Notes: generated from the sequence alone by a model not told the origin. A stretch of 64,000 bases of DNA from DASXKD01 sp963703605 (GCA_963703605.1 CAVPFC010000005.1:118284-182283); one strand, 5' to 3'. Positions 1 through 11,205 are shown, counted from the first letter of the stretch. Numbers and translations are program-made.

Positions 1-1035
1 GGTTGGCTCGGCCAGCTCGCCGACCCGCGAAGCGGCGAGGGCCGCCTTGACCTCGGGATCGGCGCGGAACGCGCGTACCTTCTCCCGCAGGATCAGGTAG
101 TTGCGCATGCACGCCGCCGCGGACTCCCACACTCCGTCGTCGTCCTCGGTGCGCGGCGGCTTGTAGTCGAAGTGCACCGGGCCCGAGTACCCGCCGGCCT
201 CCAGCGCGTCCACCACCCAGAACGCCCCGCGCGCGTTGCCCGCGCCGAACCGCAGATCCTGGTCGTAGCGGGGGCCGTTCTGGCCGTTGAGGTCGATGTG
301 GAACAGCTTGCCGTGCCACAGCGCCTGGGTGATCGCGTGCGCGTAGTTGAGCGAGGCCATCTCCTCGTGCCCGACCTCGGGGTTGATGCCCACCAGCTCC
401 GGGTGCTCCAGCTCGTTGATGAACGCCAGCGCGTGGCCCGCCGTGGGCAGCAGGATGTCCCCGCGCGGCTCGTTCGGCTTGGGCTCGATCGCGAACCGCA
501 GGCCGTAACCGTGGTCGAGGACGTAGCTGCCGAGTACGTCGAACGCCTCCTTGTACCGGTCGAGCGCGGCGCGGACGTCCTTGCTCGCCCCCGACTCCGC
601 GCCCTCGCGGCCGCCCCAGCACACGTACACCCCGGCGCCGAGCTCGGCCGCCAGGTCGAGGTTGCGCATGACCTTGGCCAGGGCGAACCGGCGCACGTCC
701 CGGTCGTTGGCGGTGAACGCACCCTCCTTGAACATCGGGTGCGAGAACAGGTTGGTGGTGGCCGTGGTCACCACGAGCCCGGTGTCGGCCAGCGCCTGCC
801 TGAAGTCCGCGATGCGGGCGTCCCGCTCCCCCGGCGGCGCGCCGAAGTCGAACACGTCGTTGTCGTGGAAGTTGACCCCGTAGGCGCCAAGCTCGGCGAG
901 CTTGCGCACGGCCCGGTCGGCCCGCATCGGCGGCCGGACCGCGGGCCCGAACACGTCCACTCCCTGCCACCCGACGGTCCAGATCCCAAACGAGAACCGG
1001 TCGGCCGGTTGCGGTACATAGCCATCTGTGGTCAC
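1..1035 (-). CDS. xylA: Xylose isomerase, C-terminus cut by window edge
   Basis: Interconverts D-xylose and D-xylulose in the cytoplasm, the first step of xylose use. The translation has the actinobacterial XylA signature: an N-terminal FSFGIWTVGW stretch, HDND near residue 50 (catalytic His region), WGGREG, and the metal-ligand region AIEPKPNEPRGD followed by NPEVGHE and HIDLNGQ. I place the start at a GTG at 1033-1035, preceded by AAGGA seven bases upstream; the ORF has no better ATG. About 345 codons are present; the family is near 385-390 residues, so roughly 40 residues lie outside the window. It sits 64 bp downstream of xylB on the same strand, a normal xylBA order. Identification is secure. 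Confidence 0.95.
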   Translation of the reverse strand, partial: MTTDGYVPQPADRFSFGIWTVGWQGVDVFGPAVRPPMRADRAVRKLAELGAYGVNFHDNDVFDFGAPPGERDARIADFRQALADTGLVVTTATTNLFSHPMFKEGAFTANDRDVRRFALAKVMRNLDLAAELGAGVYVCWGGREGAESGASKDVRAALDRYKEAFDVLGSYVLDHGYGLRFAIEPKPNEPRGDILLPTAGHALAFINELEHPELVGINPEVGHEEMASLNYAHAITQALWHGKLFHIDLNGQNGPRYDQDLRFGAGNARGAFWVVDALEAGGYSGPVHFDYKPPRTEDDDGVWESAAACMRNYLILREKVRAFRADPEVKAALAASRVGELAEPT

Positions 1036-1099
1036 GGGTCGGTCCTTTCTCATGCTTTACGCCGGGGCGGTGGCTGGCCGCAGCCGCGGCCGCAACGGA

Positions 1100-2533
1100 T
1101 CACGGGGCGGTGTCTCCCGGGGAACCGGCTGCGTCCCAGGCCGTGGTGGCGTCCCAGGCCGTGGTGGCGTCCCGGAGCGCGGCGAAGCGTTCCCGGATCT
1201 CGGGGCGGTAGGCGCCCTCGTATCGCGCGGCGGGCCGGCGGGGCCAGGCGGGCGGCTCCGTGGTGCCCGCCAGCGCCCATGCCGCCTGGCGGGCGGCGCC
1301 GAGTGCCACGTACTCCTCGGGGTCTGGCACGTCCACCGGCACGCCGAATATGCCGGGTGCCAGCGCGCGGACGGCGGGCGACCGGGCTCCCCCGCCAATC
1401 AGCAGGGCGCGCCGCTGCTCGCCGAACGCGGCGAGCATGCTGGCGACCTCCGCCAGCGAGGCGAGTACCGCCTCCACGCCGGCCCTGGCCAGGTTCTCCG
1501 CGGTTGCGTTGCGGGTGGTCAGGCCGCGCAGGACGCCGGTGGCGCGCGGCCGGTCCGGGGTCCGCTCCCCGTCGAGGTACGGCAGCAGCGTGATCCCGCC
1601 CGCCCCCGACTCGGCGGCGAGCGCCAGCGCCGACATGCCGTCCAGGTCGGTGCCGGTAAGCCTGGCCGTGGCCGAGAGCACGAGCCCGGCGTTGACCGTC
1701 AGGGCCAGCGGCAGGAACCGACCGGTGGCGTCGGCGAACCCGGCGATGGTGCCGGTGGGGTCGGCCGCCGGGATCTCGGTGACCGCGAACGCCGTGCCCG
1801 AGGTGCCGATCGAGACGGCGACCTCGCCCGGTTCGAGGCCGAGGCCCAGCGCGGCGCCCATGTTGTCCCCGGTGCCCGCGGACACCACCTGGCCCCGGAT
1901 CGTCTCGCCGGCGGCGGCCGCGGGCAGCGCGACCCGGGGCAGCCGGATCTGGTGCCCGATCGCATCCGCGGCGACCTCGGGCAGCCAGACGCCGTCGGCG
2001 GGCGAGAAGTACCCGGTGCCGGAGGCGTCGCCGCGGTCGGTGACCGGCTCCTTGTCCGGCGCTGGCCCGGCCCGCAGCCGCCAGGTCAGCCAGTCATGCG
2101 GCAGCATGACCGCGGCGGCCCGCGCCGCGTTCTCCGGCTCGTGCTGCGCCAGCCAGCGCAGCTTGGTCACGGTGAAGGACGCGTTCGGCACGGTGCCGGT
2201 GCGCTCCGCCCACCACCGCGGGCCGCGTTCGGCAACGAGCTGCTTGGCCGCGGCGGCCGAGCGCAGGTCGTTCCAGAGGAGAGCGGGCCGGATCACCTCG
2301 GCGTTCTCGTCGAGGACGATCATCCCGTGCTGCTGCCCCGCCACCCCGATGGCGTCCGCCCGGGCCAGCAACTCCTCCCCGGCCTGATGGAGGGCATCCA
2401 TCCAGGCACCGGGATCGGCCTCGGTGCCGCCGGGATGCGGGGCGCTGCCCCGGCCGACGATCGTGCCGTCGTCGGCGTCGCACAGCAGCACCTTGGTGGA
2501 CTGCGTCGAAGAATCCACGCCAGCCACCAGCAT
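1100..2533 (-). CDS. xylB: Xylulokinase
   Basis: FGGY-family kinase of 477 residues that phosphorylates D-xylulose with ATP to feed the pentose phosphate pathway. It begins MLVAGVDSSTQSTKVLL (phosphate-1 loop DSSTQSTK), has GVAGQQHGM near residue 70, GTGDNMGAALG, SIGTSGTAF and the C-terminal GGGARSP adenosine loop, all typical of XylB. The ATG at 2533 has a GGAGGA ribosome site. It is followed by xylA, which fixes the substrate as xylulose. The last ~20 residues contain a repeated ATTAWD unit produced by an 18-bp tandem duplication in the DNA, so the extreme C-terminus is longer than needed for the fold. Confidence 0.94.
   Translation of the reverse strand: MLVAGVDSSTQSTKVLLCDADDGTIVGRGSAPHPGGTEADPGAWMDALHQAGEELLARADAIGVAGQQHGMIVLDENAEVIRPALLWNDLRSAAAAKQLVAERGPRWWAERTGTVPNASFTVTKLRWLAQHEPENAARAAAVMLPHDWLTWRLRAGPAPDKEPVTDRGDASGTGYFSPADGVWLPEVAADAIGHQIRLPRVALPAAAAGETIRGQVVSAGTGDNMGAALGLGLEPGEVAVSIGTSGTAFAVTEIPAADPTGTIAGFADATGRFLPLALTVNAGLVLSATARLTGTDLDGMSALALAAESGAGGITLLPYLDGERTPDRPRATGVLRGLTTRNATAENLARAGVEAVLASLAEVASMLAAFGEQRRALLIGGGARSPAVRALAPGIFGVPVDVPDPEEYVALGAARQAAWALAGTTEPPAWPRRPAARYEGAYRPEIRERFAALRDATTAWDATTAWDAAGSPGDTAP
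1131..1172 (+). repeat. 18-bp tandem duplication inside the xylB 3' end
   Basis: Two perfect copies of an 18-bp unit (1131-1148 and 1149-1166), followed by the first six bases of a third. On the coding strand the unit encodes a repeated ATTAWD hexapeptide near the XylB C-terminus. The unit is a multiple of three, so the frame is preserved. Confidence 0.9.
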
Positions 2534-2586
2534 GCGTTCCTCCCGGTGGTCGGGGGCATGCCGCCCCGTGTCAATCGGGAACGAAC

Positions 2587-3309
2587 CTACCCGAGCGCGC
2601 TGTGCACGATCAGGATGATCGCCGACCCGGCTGCCGCGGTCAGCACCGCTGCCCGGGTGCGCCCCGCGTCGAGGAACCGCCGCAGCCCGGCGGCGACCGC
2701 GAAGCCGGCCGCGGCGCAGCCGATGAACGCCAGGCCGGCGGCGACGTCCCGGCCGGGGAGACGGCCGGACGCGGCGAGCGCAGCCAGCGCGAGGGAGTTC
2801 CCGATGCAGAAGAACACCGACAGCGTGGCCCGGACCCGGGGGCCGCTTTCGGCCTGGTACAGCAGCGCCACCGGCGGCCCGCCGATCGACGTGGCGGTGC
2901 CGGTCACCCCGGAGATCACCCCCGCGGTGAGCAGCGTGGCCCGGTTCCTCGGCACGGCGGCCTTGACCGCGGACAGCACGACCACCGCGAGCACCATGCC
3001 GCCGACCACGATCCCGAGCGCCCGCAGCGACACCGCGGCCAGGACCCAGATCCCGCCCGCGGTCCCGGCCACCCGGCCGGCCAGCGCCCAGGACACCCCG
3101 CGCCAGTCGGTGTGCCACGCCTCCCTGGCCAGGATCAGCAGCGGCAGGCTGGCCCCCGCCACCAGCATCGACCCGGGCATGAGCGCCGGGTCGAGAAGCG
3201 TCACGACCGGCGCGGCGACCAGGCCGAGCCCGAGCCCGATCCCGCTCTGCACGAACCCGCCAACGGCAACGCACAGCCCCAGGGCGAGGATCAGGGCGTC
3301 GGTGTGCAT
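2587..3309 (-). CDS. TauE/SafE-family membrane permease
   Basis: 240-residue integral membrane protein, probably an anion (sulfite or organosulfonate) exporter by family. It shows about eight hydrophobic segments, the duplicated two-half layout of TauE/SafE proteins, and the family-type stretches GGFVQSGIGLGLGLVAAP near the N-terminus and GVISGVTGTATSIGGPP in the second half. It lies between the CynX-like transporter and xylB on the same strand, 53 bp before xylB, so it may share transcription with the xyl genes; nothing in the sequence links it to xylose. Substrate unknown. Confidence 0.85.
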   Translation of the reverse strand: MHTDALILALGLCVAVGGFVQSGIGLGLGLVAAPVVTLLDPALMPGSMLVAGASLPLLILAREAWHTDWRGVSWALAGRVAGTAGGIWVLAAVSLRALGIVVGGMVLAVVVLSAVKAAVPRNRATLLTAGVISGVTGTATSIGGPPVALLYQAESGPRVRATLSVFFCIGNSLALAALAASGRLPGRDVAAGLAFIGCAAAGFAVAAGLRRFLDAGRTRAAVLTAAAGSAIILIVHSALG

Positions 3310-3390
3310 GACTGGCCCCGACGCTACCGGTGTACGAGGCCCGCCACTCCATGGGATACGTCACACGATGGCGTTCGTCACAGTCCGCGG

Positions 3391-4632
3391 TTACGCCAGC
3401 GCGAGCGTCTTGCCACGGCCGGCGCCGAGGCCGACGGCGAACTCGGCCGCGAAGATGGCGAGCAGCGCGACCACGGCGACCGTCCAGCTACCGGTCACGG
3501 CGTGCAGCAGGCCGAAGGCGAGCGGGCCCGCCGTCGCCACCAGGTAGCCGCCGCCCTGGGCGAACGCCGACAGCGACGCGGCCGACACCGGATCCGGCGC
3601 GCGCGCCTGGGTGAAGTAGATGGCCAGCCCCAGCGCACCGCCCTGGCCGACGCCCAGCAACAGCGTCCACGCCACCGCGGTGGACAGCGGCGCGAACCAC
3701 GCACCGGCCAGCCCGACGGCACTCACCGCCACCGTGGCCGCGACAAGCACCCGCTGGTCACGGGCGCGGTGGGCGAGCACGGGGGCCAGCAGCCCGGTGG
3801 GCGCGCCGCCGAGGTTCATCAAGGCGAGCAGGAAGCCCGCGTGTACCGCTCCCGCGCCCCGGTCCCGGAACATGATCGGCAGCCACGAGAGCGCCGTGTA
3901 ATAAGTCAGGCTCTGCAGCCCCATGAAGGCCAGCACCTGCCACGCCAGCAGGTGCCTGGACATCTCCGCCAGCCGCCCGTGTGCCCGCTGGCCGCTGGCC
4001 GGGCTGGCCGGTTCCGTGCGGAACCGCCACTGGGGCAGCCACACCAGCGCCGCCGCGAAGGCGGGCAGCGCCCACAGCCCCACGGTCAGCGGGATCGAGC
4101 CCCCCGACGCCTGGTACAGCGGCACGGCGATCAGCGAGCCGAGCACCGACCCGGCCGACATGCTCAGCAGGTAGGTCCCGATCAGCAGCCCGGCCTGACC
4201 GGGACGGCGCCGTTTGACCAGGCTGGGCAGCAGTACATTCATCAGCGCGATCGCACCGGTGGCGACCACCGTGCCCGGGAACAACAGCACACTGGGCAGG
4301 GCGCCGCGGGCCAGCAAGCCGGCACCCAGCAGGAGCAGCGCGACCAGCAGCACCCGCTCTTCCCCGAACCGGCGCGACAGCGGCGCAGCCACCGGCGAGA
4401 ACACCGCGAAGCAGAGCACCGGAACGGCGGCGAGCGCCGCGATCGCCCCGGACGGCAGGTGCAGTGCGGACTCCAGCTCCGGGAACAACGGGGGCAGGCT
4501 GGTGATCGCGGCGCGCAGGTTGAACGCCAGCGCGAGCATGCCGGCGATGAACAGCACCGGCGCCCAGTTGCGCCGGCCCTGGCCGCAGCCGGGGCGGCAG
4601 GGGGCGCAACAGGCTCGGACATCTTCGGCCAC
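3391..4632 (-). CDS. CynX/NimT-like MFS transporter
   Basis: Twelve-helix major facilitator protein of 413 residues. It opens with RRNWAPVLFIAGMLALAFNL then AAITSLPPLFPELE, a pattern typical of the cyanate/nitroimidazole CynX/NimT subfamily, and has an intracellular basic loop (SRRFGEERV) after TM2-3 and KRRRPGQAG in the central loop. A GTG at 4632 with GGAGG eight bases upstream is the best start; longer translations lack a ribosome site and overlap the acnA stop. It starts 28 bp after acnA and is probably co-transcribed. The true substrate cannot be told from sequence. Confidence 0.85.
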   Translation of the reverse strand: MAEDVRACCAPCRPGCGQGRRNWAPVLFIAGMLALAFNLRAAITSLPPLFPELESALHLPSGAIAALAAVPVLCFAVFSPVAAPLSRRFGEERVLLVALLLLGAGLLARGALPSVLLFPGTVVATGAIALMNVLLPSLVKRRRPGQAGLLIGTYLLSMSAGSVLGSLIAVPLYQASGGSIPLTVGLWALPAFAAALVWLPQWRFRTEPASPASGQRAHGRLAEMSRHLLAWQVLAFMGLQSLTYYTALSWLPIMFRDRGAGAVHAGFLLALMNLGGAPTGLLAPVLAHRARDQRVLVAATVAVSAVGLAGAWFAPLSTAVAWTLLLGVGQGGALGLAIYFTQARAPDPVSAASLSAFAQGGGYLVATAGPLAFGLLHAVTGSWTVAVVALLAIFAAEFAVGLGAGRGKTLALA

Positions 4633-4660
4633 GTTACCGCCTCCCCCCAGCTCTGCGCGC

Positions 4661-7426
<2,766 letters not shown>

Positions 7427-7521
7427 GGCGTGCCTCGCCTCCTCGTGTGGCTGCCCGCGATGCTCTTCCCGCATCCTCCCGCAGCACACGTGTTGCGGGC
7501 GTGGCGGCCTCCCCGCAGAAA

Positions 7522-7539
7522 TATCTCGATGTCAAGCTA
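7522..7539. promoter_or_regulatory. Palindromic operator-like site upstream of acnA, copy 1
   Basis: An 18-bp imperfect palindrome, TATCTCGATGTCAAGCTA (6 of 8 half-site positions symmetric). Its twin lies 40 bp further upstream. From memory, the Streptomyces MarR-family regulator TamR binds similar ATCTTGA/TCAAGAT palindromes in front of aconitase and other citrate-pathway genes. The assignment is inference; the repeat and symmetry are directly visible. Confidence 0.55.
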
Positions 7540-7561
7540 CCCTTCAACGGTAGGCGCGATT

Positions 7562-7579
7562 TATCTCGACGTCAAGCTA
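7562..7579. promoter_or_regulatory. Palindromic operator-like site upstream of acnA, copy 2
   Basis: TATCTCGACGTCAAGCTA, identical to copy 1 except for one central base, and spaced four helical turns from it. The pair sits in the 231-bp region between acnA and the SDR gene, where it can serve only acnA, because the SDR gene is transcribed towards it. Confidence 0.55.
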
Positions 7580-7657
7580 CTTTGGTGTTGCGAAACGAGC
7601 GGACGGCGCCGGTGGCCACGGCCCGGAGCAACCTCGCCGGGCCGCGGCCGACCGAGG

Positions 7658-8605
7658 CTATGAGGCCAGCGTGTCGACGGAGACCTGCCACAGCCGCGCG
7701 GCGACGTCCGGGTCGAGCGCGTACGCCGCGACGCCGAAGCGGGAGCCCGGCCGGTTCGGCGCGGCCTCGTTGCAGTCCTCGAAGTAGCGGCCGCCGATGC
7801 CGTCGAGCAGCGGCGAGGTGGCCAAGAGCACCGAGGTGGCGGCGCCCTGCTCGGGCGTCTTCCACCGGGCCTCCTCAGAGCTGCTGATCTGTGCGCGCAG
7901 CCGGTTCAGCTCCTCGTCGGTGACGTAGCGCTGCAGGTTGGTGCGGATGCCGCCGGGCATCAGCGCGTTGACCGTGATGCCGTCGCCCGCCCAGCGCCTG
8001 GTCGCCTCGACCGCGAACAGCACGTTGGCGGTCTTGGACTGCCCGTACGCGAGCCACGGGTCATAGTCGCGCCGCTCGAAGTGGATGTCGTCGAAGACGA
8101 CCGGCGAGCGCAGGTGGCCCGACGAGCTGACCGACACGACCCGGGCCCCGCCCGCCTCGGCGAGCGGCCGGTGCAGCCCGTCGGCGAGAGCGAAGTGGCC
8201 CAGGTGGTTGGTGGCGAACTGCATCTCCCAGCCCTCCGGGGTGCGCGCCAGCGGGCACGCCATCACCCCGGCGTTGTTGACCAGGATGTGCAGCGGGCCG
8301 TGCCACCCGGCCGCGAACGAGGCGACCGAGGCTTGGTCGGCCAGGTCCAGGTCGGCGACGAGAACCTGTTTGTTGTCCGTGGTGGCGATGATGTCCTCGG
8401 CGGTGCGCTCCCCCGCCGCGCGGTTACGGACCGCCAGGGTCACCTCCGCGCCCACGCTGGCCAGCGCACGCGCGGTTTCGATGCCGATGCCGGACGCTCC
8501 CCCGGTCACGATGACGCGGCGGCCGGTGAGGTCGATCCCGGCCACGACCTCGGCGGCCGTGGACTCGAAGGAGAACGGTGTGGTGATGGGCGTGTGCGCA
8601 GTCAT
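7658..8605 (-). CDS. Short-chain dehydrogenase/reductase
   Basis: 315-residue Rossmann oxidoreductase of the retinol-dehydrogenase/protochlorophyllide-reductase-like SDR group. Cofactor motif TGGASGIG near residue 32, NNAGVM, catalytic Ser in VSVSSSGH, and catalytic YGQSK. The ATG at 8605 is preferred over an upstream in-frame ATG (8659) that would overlap the divergent operator region. The TetR gene is divergent and only ~120 bp away, the classic layout of a repressor and its target. Substrate unknown. Confidence 0.9.
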   Translation of the reverse strand: MTAHTPITTPFSFESTAAEVVAGIDLTGRRVIVTGGASGIGIETARALASVGAEVTLAVRNRAAGERTAEDIIATTDNKQVLVADLDLADQASVASFAAGWHGPLHILVNNAGVMACPLARTPEGWEMQFATNHLGHFALADGLHRPLAEAGGARVVSVSSSGHLRSPVVFDDIHFERRDYDPWLAYGQSKTANVLFAVEATRRWAGDGITVNALMPGGIRTNLQRYVTDEELNRLRAQISSSEEARWKTPEQGAATSVLLATSPLLDGIGGRYFEDCNEAAPNRPGSRFGVAAYALDPDVAARLWQVSVDTLAS

Positions 8606-8630
8606 GGCCTTCCCGTCTTGGTAATATCGA

Positions 8631-8649
8631 AACGGAGGTTCCTCCGGTT
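8631..8649. promoter_or_regulatory. Inverted repeat, probable TetR operator 1
   Basis: AACGGAGGTTCCTCCGGTT: arms AACGGAGG and CCTCCGGTT around a two-base centre. It is located between the divergent SDR and TetR genes, 26 bp before the SDR start. A related repeat follows at 8663-8682. Confidence 0.6.
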
Positions 8650-8662
8650 CAGCGACCACCTT

Positions 8663-8682
8663 AACCGGAGCCTCCTCCGTTT
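8663..8682. promoter_or_regulatory. Inverted repeat, probable TetR operator 2
   Basis: AACCGGAGCCTCCTCCGTTT: arms AACCGGAG and CTCCGTTT (one mismatch) around CCTC. The half-site matches operator 1. Two such sites between a TetR gene and its divergent neighbour fit autoregulation plus control of the SDR gene. Confidence 0.6.
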
Positions 8683-8728
8683 AGCAAACCCGGGCGCGCC
8701 GCCCGGCGGATGAGCAAGGAGGGGACCG

Positions 8729-9307
8729 GTGCCGGCTGCCGAGACCCGGCCGCTGCGCGCCGATGCGCAGCGCAACCGGGAGCGGCTGCTCGACGCCGCG
8801 GTCCGGGCGTTCTCCCAGGAGGGACCCGACGTGACGCTGGACGCGATCGCCAAGGACGCGGGCGTCGGCATCGGCACGCTCTACCGCCACTTCCCTACCC
8901 GCGAGGCGCTGGTCGAGGCCGCGTACCGCAACGAGCTCGCGAGGCTCTGCGATGCCGCGCCGGACCTGTTCAGGACGCTGCCGCCGGACCAGGCCCTGCG
9001 ACTGTGGATGAATCGATTTGTCGACTATATGAGCACCAAGCGCGACATGGCCGATGCGCTGAACGCGGTCATCGCCTCCGGCGGGAACCCCTACTCCGAG
9101 AGCCGCGGCCGCCTGCTCACCGCGATCACCGCGCTGCTCGAAGCGGGCGCGGCCGCGGGGACCTTGCGCGCGGACGTCGAGCCCGGCGACGTGCTGACGA
9201 GCCTGTCCGGGGTGTCCATGGCCACCGTGGCCCCGGCGCAGCGCGACCGGGCCGGCCGCGTGCTCGACCTGCTGATGGACGGCCTGCGCTACCGCTCCCC
9301 CAGCTGA
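8729..9307 (+). CDS. TetR-family transcriptional regulator
   Basis: 192-residue repressor. N-terminal helix-turn-helix: NRERLLDAAVRAFSQEG, then TLDAIAKDAGVGIGTLYRHFP, then TREALVEAAY, the standard TetR pattern. The C-terminal ligand domain matches the SbtR-like group (MADALNAVIASG region). The GTG start at 8729 is preceded by AAGGAGG. It is divergent from the SDR gene with two inverted repeats in between, so it likely represses that gene and itself. Confidence 0.9.
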   Translation: MPAAETRPLRADAQRNRERLLDAAVRAFSQEGPDVTLDAIAKDAGVGIGTLYRHFPTREALVEAAYRNELARLCDAAPDLFRTLPPDQALRLWMNRFVDYMSTKRDMADALNAVIASGGNPYSESRGRLLTAITALLEAGAAAGTLRADVEPGDVLTSLSGVSMATVAPAQRDRAGRVLDLLMDGLRYRSPS

Positions 9308-9317
9308 CCGGGAGCGA

Positions 9318-9560
9318 TCATCTGGTGCGGAGCTTGGCCACCAGGCGTGCGGGCACGATCTCGACCGCGAACGGCCGCTCAGCACAGAGAGGCCCGTCCC
9401 CCACCGCGTGGGCCGCTTCGCGGAACTCGCCGTTTGCCAGCTGGAATGCCCGGATGCTGGGCTGCTCCAGATCAGGGTCGATCACCCAGTACGAGGGAAC
9501 GCCGAACCGTTCGTAAGCGGCTTTCTTGAGATTGAGATCCTGATGGTCATGCCCGCGACC
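9318..9560 (-). pseudogene. Remnant of a Uma2-family (DUF820) endonuclease-like gene
   Basis: Only the C-terminal half of a Uma2 protein is recognisable: DLNLKKAAYERFGVPSYWVID, then LENGEFREAA-like and a short tail. The N-terminal half with the first acidic catalytic residues is absent; upstream sequence in this frame does not resemble the family. These genes are abundant and often decayed in actinobacteria. The fragment lies tail to tail with the TetR gene. Confidence 0.6.
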
Positions 9561-9691
9561 ATGCCAGGAGGGTGTGACACTACCGCGCAGCCGTCGCGCC
9601 GGGCGTCCCCCGCAGGCCAAGTCTGCCCGATCGTTACCCCCGCGCCTACCGCCATCGCTTAGCATTGGGCTGCCGCCGAAGGAGGCCCGAG

Positions 9692-9931
9692 ATGCCGCCG
9701 ATTGTCAGGGTCATACTGATTGTGCTGGGCATATTGGCCATAGTTGTCGGCGTCATCTACGTCGTGGAGCCTATCCACTCGCTGCCCTCGTTCTTCCCCG
9801 GCTACGCCGCCCACGTGAAGCGCCACCACAAGGATCGCGGATACGCCGGCATAGCCGTTGGCGTCATCTTGCTGATCATTGCTGCGATTCCCCGACGTCG
9901 CCGCGGCCGCAGGCTGTCACCGGACTTCTAG
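9692..9931 (+). CDS. Small two-helix membrane protein, unknown function
   Basis: 79 residues. A hydrophobic helix covers residues ~4-22 (IVRVILIVLGILAIVVGVIY), then a short loop with HSLPSFFPGY, a basic stretch (HVKRHHKDRGY), a second helix (AGIAVGVILLIIAAI) and an Arg-rich tail. The ATG at 9692 is chosen because GAAGGAGG precedes it. Similar small proteins occur in Streptosporangia-like actinobacteria; I know no function. Confidence 0.7.
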   Translation: MPPIVRVILIVLGILAIVVGVIYVVEPIHSLPSFFPGYAAHVKRHHKDRGYAGIAVGVILLIIAAIPRRRRGRRLSPDF

Positions 9932-10024
9932 GCGGCATGGGCAGGTGGCCATCGGGCCTGCCCAGGACTTCGACTTTCATCCCGACGAGGAAGCCGTACG
10001 CGTCTTCGCCTGCGAGCCGACGGA

Positions 10025-10579
10025 GTGCTGCACCTGAGCAGCGATGCCTATGTCAGCGCCGCGCGCTACGGCGATGTCGTGCTGCGGCACTACGCGTTCG
10101 CACGGCACTGGTTCAAGGTGAACCTCACCACCGACCTCAACGGCCGGATCGTGGAGACCTGCGACGACGGCCCAGGCGGCCGCTTCGCGTTCAACTGCGA
10201 CATAGCCACTCCCCTGCGCCGCGAGGAGAACGCGGTCTTCGCGGTCGACCTTTTCGCCGACGTGCTGGTCCGCGCAGACAGCACCACCTACCAGGTTTGC
10301 GACCTGGACGAGTTCGGCCACGCGCGCCGCGACGGGCTAATCCTGCCCGCCGAGGCAGACGGGGCCATGAGCGGCCTGGCCGAGCTCACCGCCATCATCG
10401 ACCGCGGCGACCTCCTGGCCTTCCTGTCCGGCACCCATCCCATCGGCCCACTAGAACCCCCGCCAGCTCCACCGGTCGGCCATATACCCGCGCCCAGGTG
10501 CCACTCCTCAACCCGGAAGCCCGAGCCGCCTGGTACTCGGAGGTCCTCCCGGGCGGTGCCTGCCCTCAGCGCTCGTTGA
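10025..10579 (+). CDS. DUF402-like protein
   Basis: 184 residues from a GTG at 10025. The core resembles DUF402/FomD-like proteins: HWFKVNLTTDLNGRIVETCDDG, then a FAVDLFADVLVRADSTTY segment and QVCDLDEFGHA, the usual D-x-D-x-DEF pattern near the end of the fold. The last ~45 residues are Pro/Arg-rich and probably disordered or frame-drifted. No strong ribosome site is visible, so the start is uncertain. It converges on the GntR gene with 14 bp of overlap. Confidence 0.6.
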   Translation: MLHLSSDAYVSAARYGDVVLRHYAFARHWFKVNLTTDLNGRIVETCDDGPGGRFAFNCDIATPLRREENAVFAVDLFADVLVRADSTTYQVCDLDEFGHARRDGLILPAEADGAMSGLAELTAIIDRGDLLAFLSGTHPIGPLEPPPAPPVGHIPAPRCHSSTRKPEPPGTRRSSRAVPALSAR

Positions 10580-10805
10580 CGTAGGTGCCGCGCTGCGGGA
10601 TTGTGCGCACCAGCCCTTGCTCTCTCAGCACCTCGACGGCCCGGCGCGCCGTCCCGCGCGAGATCCCATAGTGGCCTACAAGGTACGACTCGGACGGTAG
10701 CGGTTGGCGCGGTGCTAGTTCCCCGCGCTCGATCTGGCCGCGCAGGATGGCCGCAAGCTGGAGGTACACCGGCTCCGGGTTCCAGCGATCGATCTCGTCG
10801 GCCAT
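10566..10805 (-). CDS. GntR-family minimal winged-helix regulator
   Basis: 79 residues comprising just the GntR DNA-binding domain: PVYLQLAAILRGQIERGEL, then LPSESYLVGHYGISRGTARRAVEVLREQGLV and a wing (PQRGTYVNE). No effector-binding domain follows, which is common for single-domain GntR proteins beside accessory modules in actinobacteria. It lies divergent to the toxin island that starts at 10,912, so it may control it; this is inference. Confidence 0.85.
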   Translation of the reverse strand: MADEIDRWNPEPVYLQLAAILRGQIERGELAPRQPLPSESYLVGHYGISRGTARRAVEVLREQGLVRTIPQRGTYVNER

Positions 10806-10911
10806 GATCTAGACGTTACTGACCAGCACAAACGTACCTGCCAGTCAGGTTCGTCCATGCTTGTTCTGTACGTTCATAGACGTTGAATACAAGATGCCGT
10901 AGTGTTGCGCC

Positions 10912-11205
10912 ATGGCCTCCGAACAGCCCACGGCGCCGCGCGAATGGATCGTGCCGCCGATCGGCGCCGACCACATCAAGAAGCGAAGCCACCTGGGCGC
11001 AGGGCCCAACCATGATGAGCGAGCCCATGGGCTCGTCAAGATCGCACGGGACTACCCGGGCTGGCACGCATGGCCGGGCACGCTCGCCGGTGTCCTGTAT
11101 GCGCGGCGACCACGGACGTCGCCGCCGCTCGTAGTGCGAGCAGCAACGCCCGATCAGCTACGACGAGCTACCGAGGACGCCGAGGGCGAGCGAGGGCTCC
11201 GGTGA
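10912..11205 (+). CDS. Small protein of unknown function, first gene of the toxin island
   Basis: 97 residues, mostly hydrophilic, with WIVPPIGADHIKKRSHLG and ALVYARRP-like stretches; no domain recognised. Its stop overlaps the next gene's GTG start (GTGA), so the two are translationally coupled. It is divergent from the GntR regulator. It is intact, unlike the toxin genes downstream. Confidence 0.55.
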   Translation: MASEQPTAPREWIVPPIGADHIKKRSHLGAGPNHDERAHGLVKIARDYPGWHAWPGTLAGVLYARRPRTSPPLVVRAATPDQLRRATEDAEGERGLR

